64,000 nt of DNA, from contig NZ_MQUS01000021.1 of the NCBI RefSeq assembly GCF_001953885.1, positions 42,971 to 106,970 of the forward strand. Direction: 5' to 3'. The notes under the pieces were generated by a model. The model saw only the letters and a list, made by a program, of their open reading frames with translations, searched no databases and was not told the DNA's origin. Numbering within the stretch: position 1 is the first letter of the stretch; every line of letters starts with the position of its first letter. Below are positions 9,021 through 18,124 of this stretch, in pieces. This DNA comes from Streptomyces sp. IMTB 2501. GTDB lineage: Bacteria; Actinomycetota; Actinomycetes; Streptomycetales; Streptomycetaceae. The translations under genes and the position numbers were made by a program.

Positions 9021-9638
9021 ATGAGCGCCGAACCGATCATGGAGCCGGTCATGACGCAGGACCCCATCGACCTGTTGAGCGCGATCGAAGAGGCATCGCC
9101 GGTGCCGATTCGACCGGAGTATGTCGAGGGGACGATCATCGTGCCGCCGTATCCCGACGAAGACCACAACGACGGCATTGGGGAGCTGTACATCCAGTTC
9201 CGCTCGGCCGGATTCCCCCTCGTCGGCTTCGGCAGCGCCTTCCGCGCCGCCGACAAGGACGGCCGCACCGTGGCGTCGCTCGCTCCGGACTTTTACGTGC
9301 GTCACAGAAGGGCCTCTGACCTTGACGCGGCATATCGCGGAGCCAACGGGGGGCGGTACCCCATGGACATGCTCGCCCTGGTCGGTGAAGTCACCTCCAC
9401 CAACCACAAGACCGACACCGGCCCCAAGTTCCGCGCCTACGCAGCTGCCGGAGTCCCGATCTACGTCCTGATCAACCGCCACTCCAAGACGGCCCACTGC
9501 TACACGGACCCCGTCCTCCCCGGTGACGACCCCACCGAGGCGTACTACGCCACCGACACCAAGGTCACCCTCGGCGACCCCCTCCCCCTCCCGGACCCCT
9601 ATCCCACCCTCGACACCGCTCCCTTTCTAGAGAACTGA
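9021..9638 (+). CDS. Uma2-family (DUF820) endonuclease-like protein
   Basis: A 205-residue member of the Uma2/DUF820 family, which has the PD-(D/E)XK nuclease fold and is strongly expanded in Streptomyces and cyanobacteria. The core motifs are visible: SLAPDFYVRHR supplies the aspartate, ALVGEVTSTNHKTD the E-x-T strand, and GPKFRAYAAAGVPIYVLINR the lysine and following helix and strand. The ATG at 9021 has GAGGAG 6 bases upstream. A strong hairpin follows the stop, so the gene is probably monocistronic. The substrate and biological role of this family remain unclear; some members may act on nucleic acids in mobile-element contexts. Confidence 0.85.
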   Translation: MSAEPIMEPVMTQDPIDLLSAIEEASPVPIRPEYVEGTIIVPPYPDEDHNDGIGELYIQFRSAGFPLVGFGSAFRAADKDGRTVASLAPDFYVRHRRASDLDAAYRGANGGRYPMDMLALVGEVTSTNHKTDTGPKFRAYAAAGVPIYVLINRHSKTAHCYTDPVLPGDDPTEAYYATDTKVTLGDPLPLPDPYPTLDTAPFLEN

Positions 9639-9643
9639 ACCCC

Positions 9644-9691
9644 AGACAACGGCCCCGAGGTAACGACTCCGTCTCCTCGGGCCCGTTGTCT
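9644..9691 (+). terminator. Hairpin terminator after the Uma2 gene
   Basis: Arms 9644-9660 and 9675-9691 are 17 bp each, pair with one mismatch, and enclose a 14-base loop. No U-tract follows, as is usual in Streptomyces. It insulates the Uma2 gene from the csn operon promoter that begins two bases later. Confidence 0.8.
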
Positions 9692-9692
9692 A

Positions 9693-9722
9693 TTGACGCC
9701 CCCTTCGTCCTGGGCTTACGTT
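9693..9722 (+). promoter_or_regulatory. Predicted csn operon promoter
   Basis: TTGACG (9693-9698) and TACGTT (9717-9722) with an 18-base spacer resemble a vegetative promoter. The palindromic operator at 9736 lies where the transcription start would be, consistent with simple repression. Confidence 0.6.
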
Positions 9723-9735
9723 CCTCCCACCCGAA

Positions 9736-9750
9736 TAGGAAACCTTCCTA
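9736..9750. promoter_or_regulatory. CsnR-type operator palindrome
   Basis: TAGGAAACCTTCCTA has perfect 6-bp arms around three central bases. From memory it matches the AGGAAA/TTTCCT style of operator described for the ROK repressor CsnR on chitosan genes. It sits 14 bases after the -10, over the expected start of transcription of the regulator's own operon. Confidence 0.7.
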
Positions 9751-9846
9751 ACAGTGATCTACGGCGACCGGCGACCGGTGATCAAGACTGGACGTCCGGC
9801 CAGGTCACTGGGAAGCTGGGCGGCTGGAGAGGCAGGTGTCGACCCC

Positions 9847-11058
9847 ATGGCAGGAACCGCCGGTACGCCGGGCACCCCGCGTGTGCTGCGCGCCATGAAC
9901 GACCGCGCCGCCCTGGACCTCCTGCTGGAGCACGGGCCGCTGTCGCGCACCCGGATCGGCAAGCTCACCGGCCTGTCCAAGCCCACCGCCTCCCAGCTGC
10001 TGGCCCGCCTGGAGGCGGCCGGTCTGGTCCGGATCACCGGCACCAGCGAGGGCCGGCCGGGCCCCAACGCCCAGCTGTACGCGGTCAACCCCGCCGCCGC
10101 GTACGCCGCCGGGCTCGACGTCGCCCCCCACCGCATCCGCGCCGCCGTGGCCGACATCACCGGCCGGACCGTGGGCGAGTACGAACTGCCCACCCCGGGC
10201 CGGCATCCCGCGCGGCCCGTCGTCCAGCAGGTCAGCGACGCGCTCGACGGGGCCGTGAAGGCGGCCGGGCTCGCGCGGTCCGATGTGCACCGGCTCGTCA
10301 TCGGCACCCCGGGCGCCTTCGACCCCAACACCGGTCGGCTGCGCTACGCCTCCCACCTGCCCGGCTGGCACTCCCCCACCCTGCTCGACGAACTCGCCGC
10401 CGCGCTGCCGATGCCGGTGGAGTACGAGAACGACGTCAACCTCGTCGCTCTCGCCGAACAGCGGCTCGGGGCGGCCAAGGGACACGCGGACTTCGTGCTC
10501 CTGTGGAGCCAGGAGGGCCTGGGTGCCGCCCTGGTCCTCGGCGGCCGGCTGCACCGGGGCTGGACCGGCGGTGCCGGCGAGGTCGGCTTCCTGCCGGTGC
10601 CGGGCACCCCCCTGGTACGGCAGGTGACCAAGGCCAACAGCGGTGGCTACCAGGAGCTGGCCGGCTCCCAGGCCGTACCGAAGCTGGCCCGTGAACTCGG
10701 CATCCCCGACCTTCCCTCGGGGCCGTACACCGAGGTCGCCGCCGAAATCGTGGCCCGGGGCGCCGATCACGCCTCCGGCCCCTATCGCGAACTCCTCCAG
10801 ACCTACGCGACCCGGCTCGCCACCGGTCTCGCCTCGCTCGTCTCCGTCCTCGACCCCGAACTCGTCGTTCTCAGCGGCTCCGCGCTGACGGCCGGCGGCG
10901 AGGTGCTGCGCGCCCTCGTCCAGGCCGAGCTGGAGGAGCTGGCCGCGGCCCGCCCCCGGCTGGTCGTCGGGGACGTCCATGAACACCCCGTCCTGCGCGG
11001 CGCGTTGGAGTCCGCGCTCGTCACCACCCGCGACGAGGTCTTCGACACCTCGCGCTAG
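9847..11058 (+). CDS. csnR: ROK-family repressor of chitosan-type sugar operon (CsnR-like)
   Basis: A 403-residue ROK regulator: an N-terminal winged helix (LDLLLEHGPLSRTRIGKLTG, then SKPTASQLLARLEAAGLV) and a C-terminal sugar-kinase-like fold with VIGTPGAFDPNTGRLRYASH and GGAGEVGFLPV. The kinase zinc motif and the catalytic aspartate region are degenerate, as in regulators. The ATG at 9847 was chosen since homology starts soon after it; a purine-rich GGAGAGG lies about 13 bases upstream. It heads the order regulator, binding protein, two permeases, GH4 enzyme, BadF kinase, which I recognise as csnR-E-F-G-H-K of S. coelicolor and S. lividans. Oligosaccharides of glucosamine are the expected inducers. 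Confidence 0.82.
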   Translation: MAGTAGTPGTPRVLRAMNDRAALDLLLEHGPLSRTRIGKLTGLSKPTASQLLARLEAAGLVRITGTSEGRPGPNAQLYAVNPAAAYAAGLDVAPHRIRAAVADITGRTVGEYELPTPGRHPARPVVQQVSDALDGAVKAAGLARSDVHRLVIGTPGAFDPNTGRLRYASHLPGWHSPTLLDELAAALPMPVEYENDVNLVALAEQRLGAAKGHADFVLLWSQEGLGAALVLGGRLHRGWTGGAGEVGFLPVPGTPLVRQVTKANSGGYQELAGSQAVPKLARELGIPDLPSGPYTEVAAEIVARGADHASGPYRELLQTYATRLATGLASLVSVLDPELVVLSGSALTAGGEVLRALVQAELEELAAARPRLVVGDVHEHPVLRGALESALVTTRDEVFDTSR

Positions 11059-11111
11059 AGCGGCCCGCTCCGTCACCGATTTCACCAACCCGCCCTCTGG
11101 GAGACCTCGCC

Positions 11112-12455
11112 ATGCCCGAAGTCATACCCTCAGCTGCCCGAAAGGCGGCTTTTGCCCTCACCGCCTCCCTCGCCCTGCTCGCCACCGCTTGTACCGGACA
11201 GTCCGGCTCCGGTGCCACCGACGACGCCTCCAAGGACACGACGATCAACTTCTGGCACGCCTGGAGCGCGCAGAACGAGGTGCGGGCCGTCAAGTCGCTG
11301 GTCGCCGGCTTCGAGAAGGCGCACCCCAACATCCACGTGAACATCGTCGGCGACATGACCGACGACAAGATCAACCAGGCACTGCGGTCGGGGGGTGACA
11401 AGGCGCCCGATGTGATTTCTTCGTTCACCACGAACAACGTGGGCAAGTTCTGTTCCTCGGGTGCGCTGGCCGACCTCAACCCCTTCTTCAAGAAGTCGGG
11501 CATCGACCCGCAGACCACCTTCCCGAAGCCGATGAACGAGTACACCCAGTTCAACGGCGACCGCTGCACGGTGCCGCTGCTCGGTGACGCGTACGGGCTC
11601 TACTACAACAAGACCGCGTTCAAGAAGGCCGGCATCGCCGCCCCGCCGAAGACCTGGTCCGAGTTCGAGGCCGACGCCAAGAAACTGACCATCGCGCAGG
11701 GCGACAGCTACCGGCAGCTCGGATTCATGCCGGACTACCACGGCTGGGAGACCACCACCGAGCACTATTTCGCGCAGTTCTCGCCGACGTACTTCGGCAA
11801 GGACGGCAAGTCGAATGTGACCAAGGACCCGGCCTTCGAGCAGGGATTCTCCCTCCAGAAGCGGCTCGTGGACGAACTCGGCGGATTCCAGAAGCTGGAG
11901 AGGTTCCGGGCGACCCTAGGTGACGAATGGGGTCCCAAGCACCCCTTCCACACCGGTCAGGTCGCCATGCAGCTCGACGGCGAGTGGCGGCTGGGGATGG
12001 CCGAGCAGGCCAAGCCGAAGTTCGACATCGGCGTCGCCCCGCTGCCGGTGCCCGACGACCAGGCCGCGCAGTACGGCAAGGGGTACATCACCGGCACCAT
12101 CGCGGGTATCGCGGCGAGCAGCCGCAAGCAGAACGCGGCCTGGGAGTTCGTCAAGTACGTCACCACGGACACCGACGCCGTGGTCGGCTTCGCCAACGAC
12201 ATCCACAACGTGCCCTCGACACTGGCCGCGCTGAAATCGCCGAAGCTGAAGTACGACCCCCGGTTCAAGACGTTCCTCGACATCGCAGCCGACCCGAACT
12301 CCACCACCTCTCCCGCCTCGGTCAACGGCGGTCAGTACCTGGTGACGATCCAGCAGCTCGGCTATGACTACGAAAGCGGCAAGGTCACCGATCTGAAGTC
12401 CGGCCTGAAGAACGCGGCCGCTCAGATCGACACGGACATCGCGCAGGCGAAGTAG
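11112..12455 (+). CDS. csnE: ABC transporter sugar-binding lipoprotein
   Basis: A 447-residue extracytoplasmic solute-binding protein of the family-1 sugar type (SBP_bac_1). The signal peptide ends in the lipobox LLATAC, with the lipidated cysteine near residue 27. The mature protein begins with a flexible Gly/Ser stretch, then TINFWHAWS, the hinge segment PLLGDAYGLYYNKTAFKKAG, and a C-terminal region with FVKYVTTD. The ATG at 11112 follows GGGAGA. It lies 53 bases after csnR and 3 bases before csnF. It should deliver chito- or glucosamine oligomers to CsnF/CsnG. No ATPase gene is in the operon, so a shared MsiK-type ATPase elsewhere is likely, as is usual for Streptomyces sugar importers. 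Confidence 0.88.
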   Translation: MPEVIPSAARKAAFALTASLALLATACTGQSGSGATDDASKDTTINFWHAWSAQNEVRAVKSLVAGFEKAHPNIHVNIVGDMTDDKINQALRSGGDKAPDVISSFTTNNVGKFCSSGALADLNPFFKKSGIDPQTTFPKPMNEYTQFNGDRCTVPLLGDAYGLYYNKTAFKKAGIAAPPKTWSEFEADAKKLTIAQGDSYRQLGFMPDYHGWETTTEHYFAQFSPTYFGKDGKSNVTKDPAFEQGFSLQKRLVDELGGFQKLERFRATLGDEWGPKHPFHTGQVAMQLDGEWRLGMAEQAKPKFDIGVAPLPVPDDQAAQYGKGYITGTIAGIAASSRKQNAAWEFVKYVTTDTDAVVGFANDIHNVPSTLAALKSPKLKYDPRFKTFLDIAADPNSTTSPASVNGGQYLVTIQQLGYDYESGKVTDLKSGLKNAAAQIDTDIAQAK

Positions 12456-12458
12456 CCG

Positions 12459-13400
12459 ATGAGTGCGCTCACTCTGGCGTCGAAGCGCCGCAGGTCGGCG
12501 CTTCGTACGGTCGCCTTCATGTCGCCCTGGCTGATCGGCTTCGCGGTCTTCTTCGCGTATCCGCTGATCTCGACGGTCTATTTCTCCTTCATGCACTACG
12601 ACGGCTTCAAACCGCCGACGTGGAGCGGGGGAAAGAACTGGGCCTATGTCTTCGAGCACTATCCGCTGTTCTGGCCGGCCCTGCGCAACACACTGTGGCT
12701 GGTCGTGGTGATGGTGACCCTGCGGGTCGTCTTCGGGCTCGGTGTCGGACTGCTCATCACCAAGATCAAGACGGCTACGGGTGTGTTCCGCACCCTGTTC
12801 TATCTGCCGTATCTCGCCCCGCCGGTCGCCGCGACCATGGCCTTCGCCTTCCTTCTCAACCCCGGTACCGGGCCGGTCAACTCGATCCTCGAAAAGGCCG
12901 GCATCCCGGCGCCGGGCTGGTTCAACGACCCGGCCTGGTCCAAGCCCGCGCTCACCCTGCTCGCACTCTGGGGCATCGGCGATCTGATGGTCATCTTCAT
13001 GGCCGCGCTGCTCGACGTGCCGACGGAGCAGTACGAAGCGGCGGAGCTGGACGGCGCCTCGGCGTGGCAGCGCTTCCGGTACGTCACGCTGCCGAACATC
13101 TCGCCGATCGTGATGTTCGCCGTCGTCACGGGTGTCATCCAGACGATGCAGTACTACACACAGCCACTGATCGCGGGGAAGGTCGCCTCAGGCGTGATCC
13201 AGGGCGCGGGCACCCAGTTCGAGCCCGGCTACCCCGACAAGTCCACGCTCACGCTCCCCCAGCTCGTCTACAACCTCGGCTTCCAGCGCTTCGACTACGG
13301 CTCGGCCTGTGTCGTGGCCCTGGTGCTGTTCGCCCTGTCGATGGTGTTCACCGGGTTCCTGATGCGGCGCCGGGGCGGTCTCATCCAGGCAGGTGACTGA
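12459..13400 (+). CDS. csnF: ABC sugar transporter permease (MalF-like)
   Basis: A 313-residue inner-membrane permease with six predicted helices, the first at about residues 20-42 (FMSPWLIGFAVFFAYPLI). The EAA loop that docks the ATPase reads EQYEAAELDGASAWQRFRYV followed by TLPNISP. It starts three bases after the csnE stop and ends two bases before the csnG start, so it is translated from the same message. It is the MalF-type partner of CsnG. Confidence 0.88.
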   Translation: MSALTLASKRRRSALRTVAFMSPWLIGFAVFFAYPLISTVYFSFMHYDGFKPPTWSGGKNWAYVFEHYPLFWPALRNTLWLVVVMVTLRVVFGLGVGLLITKIKTATGVFRTLFYLPYLAPPVAATMAFAFLLNPGTGPVNSILEKAGIPAPGWFNDPAWSKPALTLLALWGIGDLMVIFMAALLDVPTEQYEAAELDGASAWQRFRYVTLPNISPIVMFAVVTGVIQTMQYYTQPLIAGKVASGVIQGAGTQFEPGYPDKSTLTLPQLVYNLGFQRFDYGSACVVALVLFALSMVFTGFLMRRRGGLIQAGD

Positions 13401-13402
13401 CC

Positions 13403-14296
13403 ATGACCCAAGTACTGGACCAGCCCGTCGAGCTGGCTGCCCCGGTGTCGGGGGCGGAGCGCACCGCCCGGCGCAGGGCTCTGCTGGAGTGGATCGCGGT
13501 CCACTCCCTCGGGGTCGCCGCCGCACTCTTCTTCGTCCTCCCCTTCGTCTTCGTGCTCCTGACCTCGCTGATGAGCGACACCCAGGCGCTCAGCCGCGAT
13601 CTGGTCCCGCACACCTGGGAGTGGGGCAACTACCGGAAGGTCTTCGACACGCCGGGCTTTCTGACCTGGTGGAAGAACACGCTGATCTACGCCGGTCTCG
13701 GCACCGTGCTGACCGTGGTGTCGTCCATCCCGGTGGCGTACGCGCTCGCCAAGTTCCGCTTCCGGGGCCGCAGTCTGTCGCTCATGCTGGTGATCTCGAT
13801 GATGATGCTGCCGCCGCAGGTGATCATCATCCCGATGTACCTGTTCTGGGCGAAGCAACTGGATCTGTCCGGCACGCTGTGGCCGCTGATCATCCCGATG
13901 GCCTTCGGGGACGCGTTCTCCGTCTTCCTGCTGCGCCAGTTCCTGATGACGATCCCGAACGAGTACCTGGACGCGGCGAAGGTCGACGGCTGCGGGGACC
14001 TCAGGACGCTGCTGAAGGTGGTCCTGCCGATGGCCCGGCCGGGCATCGCCGCCGTAGCCCTCTTCCAGTTCTTCTACGCCTGGAACGACTACTTCGGCCC
14101 GCAGATCTACGCGTCCGAGAACCCCGGCGCCTGGACCCTGTCCTACGGCCTGGAGTCCTTCAAGGGCGCCCACCACACCGACTGGAACCTGACGATGGCC
14201 GCGACCGTGCTGGTCATGGCACCCGTGATCGTCGTGTTCTTCTTCGCCCAGAAGGCGTTCGTCGAGGGCGTCACGCTCACCGGAGTGAAGGGTTGA
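13403..14296 (+). CDS. csnG: ABC sugar transporter permease (MalG-like)
   Basis: A 297-residue permease, MalG type, with helices beginning at about residue 38 (AAALFFVLPFVFVLLTSL). The EAA loop is NEYLDAAKVDGCGDLRTLLK followed by VVLPMARPG. It pairs with CsnF to form the channel. The ATG at 13403 is preceded by AGGCAGGTGA and lies two bases after the csnF stop; csnH begins seven bases after its end. Confidence 0.88.
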   Translation: MTQVLDQPVELAAPVSGAERTARRRALLEWIAVHSLGVAAALFFVLPFVFVLLTSLMSDTQALSRDLVPHTWEWGNYRKVFDTPGFLTWWKNTLIYAGLGTVLTVVSSIPVAYALAKFRFRGRSLSLMLVISMMMLPPQVIIIPMYLFWAKQLDLSGTLWPLIIPMAFGDAFSVFLLRQFLMTIPNEYLDAAKVDGCGDLRTLLKVVLPMARPGIAAVALFQFFYAWNDYFGPQIYASENPGAWTLSYGLESFKGAHHTDWNLTMAATVLVMAPVIVVFFFAQKAFVEGVTLTGVKG

Positions 14297-14303
14297 TTCC
14301 TGT

Positions 14304-15569
14304 ATGAAACTCACCGTGGTCGGCGGAGGCTCGACCTACACCCCCGAACTCATCGACGGATTCGCCCGGCTCAGGGACACCCTGCCGATCGAGGAACTCT
14401 TCCTCGTGGACCCGGCCGCCGAGCGTCTGGAGCTGGTGGGCGGCCTGGCCCGGCGGATCTTCGCCAGGCAGGGCCACCCGGGCCGCATCGTCACCACCGC
14501 CGACCTGGACGCGGGCGTCGACGGCGCCGACGCGGTCCTGCTCCAGCTGCGCGTAGGCGGCCAGGCGGCCCGGCAGCAGGACGAGACCTGGCCGCTGGAG
14601 TGCGGCTGCGTCGGCCAGGAGACCACCGGTGCGGGCGGCCTGGCCAAGGCGCTGCGCACGGTGCCCGTCGTCCTCGACATCGCCGAACGGGTCCGCCGTG
14701 CCAACCCGCGCGCGTGGATCATCGACTTCACCAACCCGGTCGGCATCGTCACCCGCGCCCTGCTCCAGGCCGGGCACCGGACGGTCGGACTGTGCAACGT
14801 GGCGATCGGCTTCCAGCGGAAGTTCGCGGGCATGCTGGGCGTGGCCCCGGCGGATGTCCATCTGGCACATGTGGGCCTGAACCATCTCACCTGGGAAACA
14901 GATGTGCGCCTCGGCGGCCCGGAGGGCGAGAACGTCCTGCCCAAGCTGCTGGCCGAGCACGGCGACGCGATCGCCGCGGACCTCCGTCTGCCCCGCCCCC
15001 TCCTGGACCGTCTCGGCGTGGTCCCCTCCTACTACCTGCGCTACTACTACGCCCACGACGAGGTCGTGCGTGAGCTGCGCACCAAGCCGTCCAGAGCGGC
15101 CGAAGTCGCCGCCATGGAGCGGGAGTTGCTGGCGATGTACGGCGATCCGGCCCTGGACGGGAAGCCGGCGCTGCTCGCCCAGCGGGGCGGCGCCTACTAC
15201 TCGGAGGCGGCCGTGGACCTGGCGGCGGCGCTGCTGGGCGGAGGGGGAAGTCCGTACCAGGTGGTGAACACGTACAACGGCGGCACGCTGCCCTTCCTGC
15301 CGGACGACGCGGTGATCGAGGTCCAGGCGGCGGTCGGCCCGAACGGCCCGGCGCCGCTGCCGGTACCCGAGCCGGACCCGCTGTTCTCCGGTCTGGTCGC
15401 GAACGTGACGGCGTACGAGGACCTGGCCCTGGAGGCGGCCCTGCGCGGCGGCCGGGACCGGGTCTTCCGCGCACTGCTCGCCCACCCGCTGATCGGCCAG
15501 TACGCATACGCCGACACCCTCACCGACCAGTTGATCGCACACAACCGGGAGCACCTCGCGTGGGCCTGA
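14304..15569 (+). CDS. csnH: GH4-family glycosidase
   Basis: A 421-residue NAD- and metal-dependent glycoside hydrolase of family 4, the 6-phospho-beta-glucosidase branch. The NAD-binding N-terminus reads VVGGGSTYTPELIDGF. The metal site shows the conserved cysteine in GLCNVAIGF (near residue 170) and the histidine in HVGLNHLTW (near residue 200). GH4 enzymes cleave by a redox elimination mechanism. Here it probably acts on the imported, possibly phosphorylated, disaccharide in the cytoplasm. It follows the permease gene and overlaps csnK by 10 bases, indicating coupled translation. Confidence 0.85.
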   Translation: MKLTVVGGGSTYTPELIDGFARLRDTLPIEELFLVDPAAERLELVGGLARRIFARQGHPGRIVTTADLDAGVDGADAVLLQLRVGGQAARQQDETWPLECGCVGQETTGAGGLAKALRTVPVVLDIAERVRRANPRAWIIDFTNPVGIVTRALLQAGHRTVGLCNVAIGFQRKFAGMLGVAPADVHLAHVGLNHLTWETDVRLGGPEGENVLPKLLAEHGDAIAADLRLPRPLLDRLGVVPSYYLRYYYAHDEVVRELRTKPSRAAEVAAMERELLAMYGDPALDGKPALLAQRGGAYYSEAAVDLAAALLGGGGSPYQVVNTYNGGTLPFLPDDAVIEVQAAVGPNGPAPLPVPEPDPLFSGLVANVTAYEDLALEAALRGGRDRVFRALLAHPLIGQYAYADTLTDQLIAHNREHLAWA

Positions 15570-16543
15570 CCTCACCCGTTCCCGCAGGGGTGCTCGCCAT
15601 CGACGCGGGCAACAGCAAGACCGACGTGGCCGTGGTCAGCGCCGCCGGGGAGGTCCTCGCCACGGCCCGCGGCGGCGGCTTCCGCCCGCCCGCGGTGGGG
15701 GTGACGGCGGCGCTGGACGCGCTGGCCGAACCGGTCGCGCGCGCCTTCGCGGACGCCGGCGTGGCCGCCGTCTCCCATGTCTCGGCCTGTCTGGCCAACG
15801 CCGATCTGCCCGTCGAGGAGGAGCAGTTGGCGACGGCGCTCAAGGCCCGCGGCTGGGGCGCGTCGGTGGAGGTGCGCAACGACACCTTCGCGGTCCTGCG
15901 GGCGGGCGTCGCCGAGCCGCGCGGGGTGGCCGTGGTGTGCGGCGCGGGCATCAACTGCGTCGGCATGCGCCCCGACGGCCGTACCGCGCGCTTTCCGGCG
16001 ATCGGCCGTATCTCCGGTGACTGGGGCGGCGGTTGGGGCCTTGCCGAGGAGGCGCTGTGGTTCGCGGCCCGCGCGGAGGACGGCCGGGGCGAGCCGACGG
16101 CCCTCGCCCGCACACTCCCCGGCCACTTCGGCCTGCCGACGATGTACGCGCTCATCGAGGCGCTGCATCTGGAGCACGTCGACCACGACCGCCGCCACGA
16201 GCTGACGCCGGTGCTGTTCGCCACGGCCGCCGAGGGCGATGCGGTGGCCCGCGCGATCGTCGCCCGGCTCGCGGAGGAGGTGACGGTGATGGCCACGGTG
16301 GCGCTGACCCGCCTGGACCTGCTCGACGAGGAGACACCGGTGCTGCTCGGCGGCAGCGTGCTGACGGCGGGCCACGCCCTGCTCAACGACGCCGTCCGCG
16401 ACCTGCTGACCGCCCGCGCCCCGAAGGCCGACGTCCGGGTGGTGACGGCGAGCCCGGTCCTGGGCGCGGCCCTGCTGGGCCTGGACCGGCTGGGGGCGGG
16501 GGCGCAGGAGCGGGAGCGGGCGCGGGGGTACTGGAAAGGCTGA
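15560..16543 (+). CDS. csnK: BadF/BadG-type ATPase, predicted amino-sugar kinase
   Basis: A 327-residue kinase of the BadF/BadG/BcrA/BcrD ATPase family, which includes N-acetylglucosamine and glucosamine kinases. The phosphate-1 loop reads LAIDAGNSKTDVAVVSA. The adenosine region holds VCGAGINCVGM and RISGDWGGGWGLAEEALW, and a late motif reads PVLLGGSVLTAG. The GTG at 15560 lies inside the end of csnH. Phosphorylation of glucosamine-type sugars would complete uptake and breakdown. It is the last gene of the operon, and the tail after residue 310 is Gly/Arg-rich. Confidence 0.85.
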   Translation: MGLTSPVPAGVLAIDAGNSKTDVAVVSAAGEVLATARGGGFRPPAVGVTAALDALAEPVARAFADAGVAAVSHVSACLANADLPVEEEQLATALKARGWGASVEVRNDTFAVLRAGVAEPRGVAVVCGAGINCVGMRPDGRTARFPAIGRISGDWGGGWGLAEEALWFAARAEDGRGEPTALARTLPGHFGLPTMYALIEALHLEHVDHDRRHELTPVLFATAAEGDAVARAIVARLAEEVTVMATVALTRLDLLDEETPVLLGGSVLTAGHALLNDAVRDLLTARAPKADVRVVTASPVLGAALLGLDRLGAGAQERERARGYWKG

Positions 16544-16690
16544 CCGTCCCCGGGGGAACCGAACACCTGCACAGGGCGTATTCATGAGCAGCGGACGCTG
16601 CGATCCGATCAAGATCCAGTGAAGGCCGGTGCGGATGTCAGTCCGTGCGGCGATACTTGGCGGCGAACGGATGACCCTGGGGGAGGTCGA

Positions 16691-18124
16691 GTGACACACC
16701 CGCCGAAGAGCGCGGCACCGCCAGCGGCGGGCCCCGGCATGCCCGCCGTCCCCGGTGTCCCCGCACAGCCCGGCCGCCCGGCCCCCGTCGGCTCCCCCGC
16801 GCCGTCCGGACGGCGCACCGCGTTCGCCGAGGGGGCCGACCGGCTGCGGTCCGCGGCCACCACCGAGCCGGGCCGGCTGCGGATCATCGGGGCCGTACTG
16901 GCGCTGCTGGTCGTGGCGTTCGGCGCGGTCACCGCCTGGCAGGCCAGTGAGCGGGCGGCCGCCGCGGACGACGTGCTGCACCGCAGCCAGCCGCTCAGCT
17001 CCGGCGCGGCCGACATCTACCGCTCGCTGGCGGACGCCAACACGGCCGCCTCCAGCGGCTTCCTGGCCGGCGGCCAGGAGACCGCGGACTCCCGCGACCG
17101 GTACGAGAAGGACATCCGTACGGCCGCCGCCGGACTCATCACGGCCGCCGCGAACGCCGAGCCGGGCTCCGCCTCCGAGGCGGCGATCAGCAAGCTGAAC
17201 ACGCTGCTGCCCGAGTACAAGGGGCTGATCGAGCGGGCGCGGACCTACAACCGGCAGGGGTATCCGGTCGGCGGCGCGTATCTGCGCTACGCCAACGAGA
17301 AGATGCAGAAGGAGATGCTCCCGGCGGCGGAGGATCTCTACACCAAGGAGAACCAGCGGCTCGACGCCGACTACGGCGACGCGACTCCGTATCCGTGGAT
17401 CGCGATCGCGCTCGGCGTGCTCGCGCTGGCCGCGCTCGGCTGGGCCCAGCAGCGCACGTACCGGCGCACCAACCGCGTCCTCAACCACGGCCTGGTCGCC
17501 GCCTCCGGCGCCACCGCCGTCGCCCTGCTGTGGCTCGTCGTCGGACACGCGGTGGCCCGCGCGGAGCTGAACGGCTCCTACGACCACGGCATCCGCTCAC
17601 TGACCGTCCTGCACGACGCCCGGATCGCCTCCCTGAAGGCGCGTGGGAACGAGAACCTGAGCCTGGTGGCGCGCGGCGCCGAGACCATCACGGTCGACGG
17701 CAGGCCGTACGACACCTACTACTACGCCTTCGACCAGGACATGACCACCCTCGGCAAGGGGCTGACCCGGGCCGAGCAGCTCGCCGACGACCAGGGCGGC
17801 CGTACGCCGGTGAAGACGGCCGAGGGGAACATGGCGGTGTGGAAGCAGCGTCACGCGTCCGCCCGCACCGAGGACGAGGACGGCAACTACCAGCAGGCGC
17901 TGGACAAGGTCATCGGCGCCAAGGGCGCCACCGGCGAGTGCTTCGACGGTGTCGACAGCGATCTCGCCCAGGCCATCGACCACGAGCAGGCCGAGTTCCA
18001 GCAGGCCGCCGGTGACGGGCGGGACGCCATGACCGGTCTTCCGGTGGGCGCGGCCGTGCTCGCGGTGCTCGGCGCGGCCGGCGCGGTGTCCGGCATCGGG
18101 CGCAGGCTGTCGGAGTACCGGTGA
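16691..18124 (+). CDS. glnX: GlnX-like membrane sensor of the PknG pathway
   Basis: A 477-residue membrane protein. After a Pro/Ala-rich cytoplasmic start there is a helix at about residues 60-82 (IIGAVLALLVVAFGAVTAW), an extracytoplasmic helical domain, two closely spaced helices around 240-300, a second outer domain and a last helix before GIGRRLSEYR. This is the layout of GlnX, which in mycobacteria senses amino acids through GlnH and controls PknG. The GTG at 16691 follows GGGAGGTC. The stop overlaps the next gene by four bases (GTGA). Assignment rests on topology and the conserved glnX-glnH-pknG order rather than on a residue motif. Confidence 0.75.
   Translation: MTHPPKSAAPPAAGPGMPAVPGVPAQPGRPAPVGSPAPSGRRTAFAEGADRLRSAATTEPGRLRIIGAVLALLVVAFGAVTAWQASERAAAADDVLHRSQPLSSGAADIYRSLADANTAASSGFLAGGQETADSRDRYEKDIRTAAAGLITAAANAEPGSASEAAISKLNTLLPEYKGLIERARTYNRQGYPVGGAYLRYANEKMQKEMLPAAEDLYTKENQRLDADYGDATPYPWIAIALGVLALAALGWAQQRTYRRTNRVLNHGLVAASGATAVALLWLVVGHAVARAELNGSYDHGIRSLTVLHDARIASLKARGNENLSLVARGAETITVDGRPYDTYYYAFDQDMTTLGKGLTRAEQLADDQGGRTPVKTAEGNMAVWKQRHASARTEDEDGNYQQALDKVIGAKGATGECFDGVDSDLAQAIDHEQAEFQQAAGDGRDAMTGLPVGAAVLAVLGAAGAVSGIGRRLSEYR

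Noticed and set aside
9771..9826. A DasR-like site in the csnR leader (ACTGG and CAGGTCA words)
   Set aside because: The two halves do not form the DasR palindrome; the TAGGAA palindrome upstream is a far better operator.
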